64,000 nucleotides of DNA from Thermotoga sp. SG1 (GTDB taxonomy: Bacteria; Thermotogota; Thermotogae; Thermotogales; Thermotogaceae), in the NCBI RefSeq assembly GCF_002865985.1, contig NZ_LNDD01000003.1, positions 62,001-126,000 on the forward strand, read 5' to 3'. Of the stretch, positions 58,830 to 64,000 are shown piece after piece. Each line of letters starts with the position of its first letter. Position 1 is the first letter of the stretch. The notes under the pieces are model-generated. The model had not been told where the DNA came from. It saw nothing but the letters and a program-made list of their open reading frames with translations, and made no database searches. Both the position numbers and the translations under genes were made by a program.

Positions 58830-59675
58830 CTATTCTAAGATTATCGACCCCCTGTTGTTCACTTTCAATTTCAGAACGTCTTTCAAATAAGGTATTCCCT
58901 CGAAATCTTCCAGATCGGTACACACAGAAGGGCCAGATCCACTCACGAACCAGTATCCTGGTTTTTTCGAAAGAATGGCCTCGACGAATTCCTTCATCTT
59001 CTCGTTTCCGTTTATCCTGTAGTTCTGATGAAGACGGTCTCCCACGTATTTGAAGGCCTCGTTCAGTTTGCCGGAAACGATCTTTGCCAGAAATTGACAG
59101 GAGTTCTTGATGTTGAAAACAGCGTCTTCAAACAGAACCTGACTGGGGAGGACCTTTCTCATGGTGTTTGTGCAGAGAGAAAAGCTGGGCACGAGGAAGG
59201 TGAGCTCAAGATCGAGCTCGAACTTTTCAAAATCAAAGGTCTCCCCATCCTGATAGCAGACAACCAGTCCCCCCACAAAAGCCGGAACAACGTTGTCTGG
59301 ATGTCCCTCGATCTCTGCGGCAAGTTTCATGAGGTCCCACTGAGAAAGGTTCGCCTTTGTTCCCACGTTTGCTATGTGGAGTGCGGAAACGATCACTGCA
59401 GCACTGGAGCCGAGCCCACTGGAGACCGGTATGTTACACACCTGTCTTATCCTCACGGGAGGCACCTTGTAGCCCGTCTTTTTCTCGAAGAACTCGAAGA
59501 CCTCAAAGAACAGATCGTGATTTTCAAGATCCGGTGCGTACTTTCCTGTACTCTCAATGATGGTTCTGTCGGTGTCAAAAGAAAAAAACACCTCGTTGAA
59601 GAGATCGAGGGCAAGGCCGAACACATCAAAACCCGCACCGAGATTGGTGGTTGTGGCCGGGACCATTATTCTCAT
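58830..59675 (-). CDS. thrB: Homoserine kinase
   Basis: 281 residues, GHMP kinase. N-terminal [22 protein letters not shown]-loop [16 protein letters not shown]-terminal [12 protein letters not shown] 59675 overlaps the thrC stop (ATGA) with GGAGGT upstream; the frame's longer version to 59786 is inside thrC. Phosphorylates homoserine. Confidence 0.95.
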   Translation of the reverse strand: MRIMVPATTTNLGAGFDVFGLALDLFNEVFFSFDTDRTIIESTGKYAPDLENHDLFFEVFEFFEKKTGYKVPPVRIRQVCNIPVSSGLGSSAAVIVSALHIANVGTKANLSQWDLMKLAAEIEGHPDNVVPAFVGGLVVCYQDGETFDFEKFELDLELTFLVPSFSLCTNTMRKVLPSQVLFEDAVFNIKNSCQFLAKIVSGKLNEAFKYVGDRLHQNYRINGNEKMKEFVEAILSKKPGYWFVSGSGPSVCTDLEDFEGIPYLKDVLKLKVNNRGSIILE

Positions 59676-60721
59676 AGATCCAGTACCTCCAGGATTTCCT
59701 CTATCTTCCCTTCTATCGTCTTCGGTGGTTCCAGCTGTGAAATGACCACATTTGGATCCTTGAGTCCGTTTCCGGTGAGGGTGCACACCACCGTCTCTCC
59801 GCCCTTGAAAAGTCCCTGACGGTGCTTTTTCAAAAGTCCCGCTATCGATGCAGCGGATGCCGGTTCGCAGAAGATCCCTTCCTTCTGGGCCAGAAGTTTC
59901 TGCGCTTTCAGTATCTCTTCATCACTCACCATGTCGATTTCTCCGCCAGACTCATCGCGAGCCCGGATTGCCTTTTCCCAGTTGGCAGGATTTCCTATCC
60001 TTATGGCGGTGGCAATTGTTTCCGGGTTCTCGATGGGATGACCACGAACGATGGGAGCAGCTCCTTCTGCCTGAAATCCCATCATCTTCGGAAGTTTTGA
60101 GGAAAGACCATGTTTATAGTATTCCTTGTAACCCATCCAGTAAGCAGAAATGTTGCCTGCGTTTCCCACGGGAATGAAGTGATAATCCGGGGCATCACCG
60201 AGTTCATCGACGATTTCGAAGGCGGCAGTCTTCTGTCCCTCGAGCCTGTAAGGGTTGATGCTGTTCACGAGTGTGATGGGATATTTGGAAGTGATCTCCT
60301 TCACTAGTTCCAGACACTTGTCGAAGTTTCCCTTCACCTGGAGCACGATGGCACCGTATATCATAGCTTGTGCGAGTTTTCCAAGTGCGATCTTTCCCTC
60401 CGGTATCAGAACGATAGCCTTCAACCCCGTTCTTGCAGCATAAGCGGCGGCCGAAGCAGAAGTGTTACCAGTTGAAGCACACATAATGGCTCTAGATTCT
60501 TCTTCCAGAGCCTTGGCTACGGCGACGACCATTCCTCTGTCTTTGAAAGATCCCGTTGGATTCGCTCCTTCGTACTTCACGTAGACCTTTATCCCGAGTT
60601 CCCTGCTCATGTTCACAAGAGGGATGAGAGGGGTATTCCCCTCGTTGAGTGATACCATGGGGGTTTTGTCCGTCACCGGAAGAAACCTTCTGTACCTTTC
60701 GAGTATGCCCAAGTTCCTCAC
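59672..60721 (-). CDS. thrC: Threonine synthase
   Basis: 349 residues, PLP enzyme of the short type. Lysine motif [26 protein letters not shown], and [15 protein letters not shown] 60721 overlaps the previous stop (GTGA); TTG 60712, spaced from GGGAGTG, is another candidate. Converts O-phosphohomoserine to threonine. Confidence 0.95.
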   Translation of the reverse strand: MRNLGILERYRRFLPVTDKTPMVSLNEGNTPLIPLVNMSRELGIKVYVKYEGANPTGSFKDRGMVVAVAKALEEESRAIMCASTGNTSASAAAYAARTGLKAIVLIPEGKIALGKLAQAMIYGAIVLQVKGNFDKCLELVKEITSKYPITLVNSINPYRLEGQKTAAFEIVDELGDAPDYHFIPVGNAGNISAYWMGYKEYYKHGLSSKLPKMMGFQAEGAAPIVRGHPIENPETIATAIRIGNPANWEKAIRARDESGGEIDMVSDEEILKAQKLLAQKEGIFCEPASAASIAGLLKKHRQGLFKGGETVVCTLTGNGLKDPNVVISQLEPPKTIEGKIEEILEVLDL

Positions 60722-62880
60722 TCCCTGTCCAGTTCAAATCTGCTGTGGATCGCCTTGACGGCGTCTTCCACGTATCTGCTGTCTATGATCACAGAAATTC
60801 TGCTGTTTGAAGCACTGATCATGTCGATGTTGATGCCTTCGTTGGCGAGTGTTTCAAAGAGAGTTGCGGAGATCTCCGGAGATGAAGTAAGATTTACGCC
60901 GACAATGGAAACCTTTGCAAGACCCTTTTCGATAATAACTTCTCTGGCGTCGCTTCTTGTTTTCAGAAGGTCAAGATCCAGTTTTTCAAGCTGGGATTCC
61001 GGGACGATGAAAGCCACGGTGTTGTACTCACCACTCTTCATTCCCTGGATGATCATGTCGATGTTCACGTCCATTTGAGAGAGGGTTCTCATGATCCTTG
61101 CAGCAACACCAGGTTTATCGGGAACATCTTTCAAAACCACTTTTGCCATGCCATCTTCGAAGGTGACCGCCCTGACGATCGGGTTTTCCACCTTTGTCCC
61201 CTCCCATATGAGAGTGCCGCGCGTTTCTTTGTGCGCGTTCTTTATCAGCACCTTGACACCATACTTTCTTGCAAATTCTGCTGCCCTTGCTTGAAGCACC
61301 TGTGCTCCATGGCGAGAAAGTTCTATCATCTCTTCCCAAGATAATTCCTTGATAACTCGAGCGTTTTTTACGATCTTGGGATCTGCCGTGTAGACGCCAT
61401 CCACATCTTTGTAAATCTCGCACAAATCCGCACCGAGAGAGTACGCAAGAGCGATCGCTGTGAGATCCGATCCGCCCCTTCCAAGTGTGGTTATGTCTCC
61501 TGTTTCCGTTATTCCCTGAAATCCTGCGATGACCGGTATGAAATCCTGTTTCAGGTACCTTGAGATGATGTCCGTATTGATATCGATGATTCTTGCCGAA
61601 CCGTACCTTTTGTCCGTTATGATCTTCAATTGATTTCCTGTGAAGGAGATGGCCTTGTAACCTCTCTTTCTGAGAGCGATGCTCATCAGAGCAACACTTT
61701 GAATCTCTCCCGTTGACAGAAGAAGATCGAGTTCCCTTGGCTCGGGATTCTCGTCTATCGTCTTTGCAAGGTCTATCAGGTGATCGGTGGTATCCCCCAT
61801 CGCCGAAAGCACAACAACGGGTTTCACTCCACTCTTTTTTCTCTTTATGATCTTCTCTGCCACCCTCTCCAATTTTTCCACGTCAGAAATGGCTGCACCG
61901 CCGAACTTCATCACTACAACGGAGAATTTCTCAGCACCACCGAGCACCTTGTACTTTGCCACTCTGAACAGATCTGCTATCACCGCACTGGCCGTTGGAT
62001 ACCCTCCTGCTCCCCGTCCCTTCAGAAGGAAGTCTCCGGCCAGATCGGTGGACACTTCTATTGCGTTGTCCACACCATCGACGTTGAAAAATGGATCTTC
62101 CGGTGTGACTTCCCTCAGGCGTACTTCATAGGTGTTCGACAAAAAGTCGAGTTCTCCGATCAACTTGAGCTTTTTCCCGGAGCGAACAATTTCTTTCAGA
62201 TACTCAGGATCTATACCCGTTATTCCTTCGAATTGGACGCTGTGTATCCCTGGAAATCTTCCCGTTACCACACCTGCCAAAACTGAAACCTTGTATGCAA
62301 CGTCGTATCCTTCGATGTCGTTTGTGGGGTCTGCCTCTGCGTATCCAAGTTCTTGTGCTTCTTTTAAGACCTCCTCGAAGGGCCTTCCTTTGCTCATCTC
62401 CGTGAGTATGTAGTTTGTCGTTCCGTTCATGATACCACGTATTCTTGTTACCTTCTGAAAGATCAGATAATCCTGAAGGAGGGAGATGATCGGGATGCCC
62501 CCTCCAACCGAAGCCTCAAAGAAGAGCTTTCTCTTTTTTATGTAATCCATGAATTCGTTTCCATACTCCGAGATGAGGTTTTTGTTTGGAGTTACAACGA
62601 TTCTTCCAAGTTCCAGAGCACGCCGGACAAGGTCCACAGCCACATCTGTTCCACCGATGGCTTCTATAACCACATCACTGTTCAGTATGAGGTCATCGAA
62701 ATCGAACGCTATTTCCTCTGGAGGTACACCATAGACTTCGTACTTTTTTGGGGAGCGATTTATGACCTTTGATACGATGAACCTCTCACCGACTCTTTTT
62801 TCTATCTCATCTCCCCTTTCCTTCAGTATCCTGTATATACTTCCCCCAACGGTTCCAAGACCCGCGATTCCCACCCTCAC
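60718..62880 (-). CDS. Bifunctional homoserine dehydrogenase - aspartokinase
   Basis: 720 residues. N-terminal homoserine dehydrogenase (NAD motif GLGTVGG near 8-14, [10 protein letters not shown] and [15 protein letters not shown]), then aspartokinase from about residue 322 ([26 protein letters not shown]), and two C-terminal ACT regions ([21 protein letters not shown] and [20 protein letters not shown]). The order is reversed relative to E. coli ThrA. GTG 62880 lies eight bases after GGAG and is preferred to GTG 62889. The ACT domains suggest threonine or lysine feedback. Confidence 0.93.
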   Translation of the reverse strand: MRVGIAGLGTVGGSIYRILKERGDEIEKRVGERFIVSKVINRSPKKYEVYGVPPEEIAFDFDDLILNSDVVIEAIGGTDVAVDLVRRALELGRIVVTPNKNLISEYGNEFMDYIKKRKLFFEASVGGGIPIISLLQDYLIFQKVTRIRGIMNGTTNYILTEMSKGRPFEEVLKEAQELGYAEADPTNDIEGYDVAYKVSVLAGVVTGRFPGIHSVQFEGITGIDPEYLKEIVRSGKKLKLIGELDFLSNTYEVRLREVTPEDPFFNVDGVDNAIEVSTDLAGDFLLKGRGAGGYPTASAVIADLFRVAKYKVLGGAEKFSVVVMKFGGAAISDVEKLERVAEKIIKRKKSGVKPVVVLSAMGDTTDHLIDLAKTIDENPEPRELDLLLSTGEIQSVALMSIALRKRGYKAISFTGNQLKIITDKRYGSARIIDINTDIISRYLKQDFIPVIAGFQGITETGDITTLGRGGSDLTAIALAYSLGADLCEIYKDVDGVYTADPKIVKNARVIKELSWEEMIELSRHGAQVLQARAAEFARKYGVKVLIKNAHKETRGTLIWEGTKVENPIVRAVTFEDGMAKVVLKDVPDKPGVAARIMRTLSQMDVNIDMIIQGMKSGEYNTVAFIVPESQLEKLDLDLLKTRSDAREVIIEKGLAKVSIVGVNLTSSPEISATLFETLANEGINIDMISASNSRISVIIDSRYVEDAVKAIHSRFELDRE

Positions 62881-62946
62881 CTTTCTCACTCCTCAATAGA
62901 ATTTGTGAACATTTTAAACGATCGATATGTTCCCCTCTTATCTTAA

Positions 62947-62975
62947 ATTTTACATTTTCATGATGAAAATGCTAC
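62947..62975 (-). promoter_or_regulatory. Candidate promoter of the threonine operon
   Basis: Minus-strand TAAAAT (62952-62947) with weak -35 GTAGCA (62975-62970) at 17-bp spacing; the spacer is the 19-bp palindrome. Start would be about 60 bases upstream of the coding region. Confidence 0.35.
62953..62971. promoter_or_regulatory. Perfect 19-bp palindrome in the thr/ilv divergent region, probable operator
   Basis: CATTTTCATGATGAAAATG: two 9-base arms around a single G. It lies 72 bases from the aspartokinase-fusion start and about 140 bases from ilvB. Confidence 0.55.
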
Positions 62976-63002
62976 CGCTACTAAAAAATTCGACTCGATA
63001 AC

Positions 63003-63030
63003 TTGACATTGTAAAGCACATGATGATACT
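63003..63030 (+). promoter_or_regulatory. Candidate upstream promoter of ilvB
   Basis: Consensus TTGACA (63003-63008), 16-bp spacer, GATACT (63025-63030). Would give a leader of about 70 bases before the ilvB start. Confidence 0.4.
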
Positions 63031-63070
63031 ATTCCTAAAAAACCCCCCATGATTCGTTATTCCAAGATTC

Positions 63071-63080
63071 TGGTATAATC
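63071..63080 (+). promoter_or_regulatory. Extended -10 promoter of ilvB
   Basis: CTGGTATAAT contains TGG-TATAAT, an extended -10, 28 bases before the GTG start. No strong -35 is seen. Confidence 0.55.
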
Positions 63081-63108
63081 ATTCAATACCCGAGAGGAGT
63101 GATCCACG

Positions 63109-64000
63109 TGAAGATGAAAGGTTCAAAGATGTTGTTCGAGGCGTTTCTAAAAGAAGGTGTGGATACGATCTTTGGTATCCCTGGAGGCGCCATCATCAAC
63201 GTCTACGACGAACTTTGCAATTACGAAGACAAAATAAATTTCTACCTCTTCAGACACGAACAGGGAGCCACGCATGCAGCAGACGGCTATGCGAGGGTCA
63301 CCGGAAAACCTGGCGTGGTCATAGTCACCTCTGGTCCTGGAGCCACCAATACGGTGACAGGAATTGCCACCGCTTACATGGATTCCATACCACTTGTTGT
63401 GATCACGGGTCAGGTTCCAACCTCCTTCATTGGAACGGACGCCTTCCAGGAAGTCGACGTCACCGGTATCACGATGCCCATCACAAAACACAATCACCTC
63501 GTCACGAGCATAGAAGAACTTCCTTATGCCATAAAAGAGGCGTTCTATGTTGCCACAACGGGAAGACCAGGTCCCGTTGTTCTGGACTTTCCGAAAGACG
63601 TTCAGACGGCAGAAGGAGAATTCAACTATCCCGATGAAATAGAGATTCTGGGATACAAACCCACCGTGAAGGGTCACCCAAAACAGATAAAGAAGGCAAT
63701 GGAACTTTTGAAAGAATCGAAGCGCCCTATCGTCATCGTTGGTGGGGGAGCAAACCTCTCCAGTGCTATGGACTTGGTGAACAGATTCATCGACAAATTC
63801 GGTGTACCAGCCGTCAGTACCCTGATGGGACGTGGAGTGAATCCATCCGATGAAAGACTCTATTACGACGGGATAGGAATGCACGGTACGTACTATGGAA
63901 ATTATGCCGTAGCCAACGCTGATCTCATCATCGCACTCGGTGTAAGGTTCAGTGACAGAATCCTCGGCAATCCGAGGACCTTCGCAAAGAACGCAAAGAT
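63109..64000 (+). CDS. ilvB: Acetolactate synthase large subunit (3' truncated)
   Basis: 297 residues visible, continuing past the window. TPP/acetolactate synthase family: DTIFGIPGGAIINVYD, catalytic Glu in FRHEQGATHAADGYAR, GPGATNTVTGI, and domain II start RPIVIVGGGA. It joins two pyruvates (or pyruvate and 2-oxobutyrate) in branched-chain amino acid synthesis. GTG 63109 is eight bases after GGAG; ATG 63115 is too far. Confidence 0.95.

Noticed and set aside
59676-59786. Upstream extension of thrB
   Set aside because: It overlaps thrC coding sequence; the ATGA overlap at 59675 with GGAGGT upstream and the conserved N-terminus fix the start.
63147-63884. 245-codon open frame antisense to ilvB
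   Set aside because: Opposite strand of a conserved acetolactate synthase gene; no start signal or domain.

Overview
This window is a very compact, insertion-sequence-free stretch of a bacterial chromosome. Protein sequences, codon use, frequent GTG and TTG starts with strong GGAGG-type ribosome sites, and gene order all point to the genus Thermotoga. From memory the order matches T. maritima roughly from TM0482 to TM0548. The PrmC protein differs from the T. maritima one I remember at many positions, so this looks like a related species or strain rather than MSB8. The locus numbers are recall, not a search result. No tRNA, rRNA, CRISPR array or mobile element was seen.

Layout, left to right. 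1-3963: 5'-truncated giant activator of 2-hydroxyacyl-CoA dehydratase type. 3947-6600 (minus): thiamine or HMP-type ABC importer with a thiamine-binding YkoF-like protein. 6671-7776: MIP18-like protein and the release-factor methyltransferase PrmC. 7757-9553 (minus): a Sir2 deacetylase between two membrane-anchored proteins. 9609-11775: trpS-scpA-scpB. 11740-14423 (minus): PIN-PhoH ATPase, a DEDDh exonuclease and a ferritin-like/VIT1 iron transporter. 14407-20064 (minus): an oligopeptide-type ABC operon with three ATPases and two permeases but no binding protein. 20181-20575: tmRNA and its terminator. 20655-22688: HrcA/CIRCE-type groES-groEL. 22677-22829: a candidate small RNA. 22829-26629 (minus): a four-gene operon of uracil-DNA glycosylase, DtxR-like regulator, UDP-hexose epimerase and a RarA-macrodomain fusion.

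26737-35250 holds a FliJ-like gene, proS-comM (minus), a radical-SAM / C11 peptidase lipoprotein / membrane protein / Cys-rich protein operon (plus) and mnmA with a GAF-type methionine sulfoxide reductase (minus). 35331-49227 is one long plus-strand run of 16 genes: hslV-hslU, a lipoprotein, a DivIC-like protein, a methyltransferase, miaA-hfq-hflX, fmt, a small ferredoxin-fold protein, a second oligopeptide/oligosaccharide-type ABC transporter (one OppF-type ATPase, binding protein, two permeases), a sigma-70 family factor and a membrane protein. 49278-52267: a G-quadruplex-type motif, a promoter and a two-gene YhaN-like ATPase operon of unknown role. 52264-56883: cation efflux, trpB2, and fumarase alpha/beta with malic enzyme. 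56875-62880 (minus): a threonine operon (homoserine dehydrogenase-aspartokinase fusion, thrC, thrB) followed by an ABC-2 exporter pair. 63109-64000: start of ilvB, divergent from the threonine operon across a region with a perfect 19-bp palindrome.

Functional links. The two Opp systems are complementary: one lacks a binding protein and the other lacks an OppD ATPase, so they may share subunits. Fumarase and malic enzyme together convert fumarate to pyruvate. The threonine and branched-chain operons face each other and may share regulation. The least-explained loci are the YhaN-like pair, the Sir2 locus and the RarA-macro operon. No gene-free stretch exceeds 300 bases. The longest (20538-20739, 62881-63108, 49228-49406, 22647-22828) carry the terminators, promoters, operators and RNA candidates listed.
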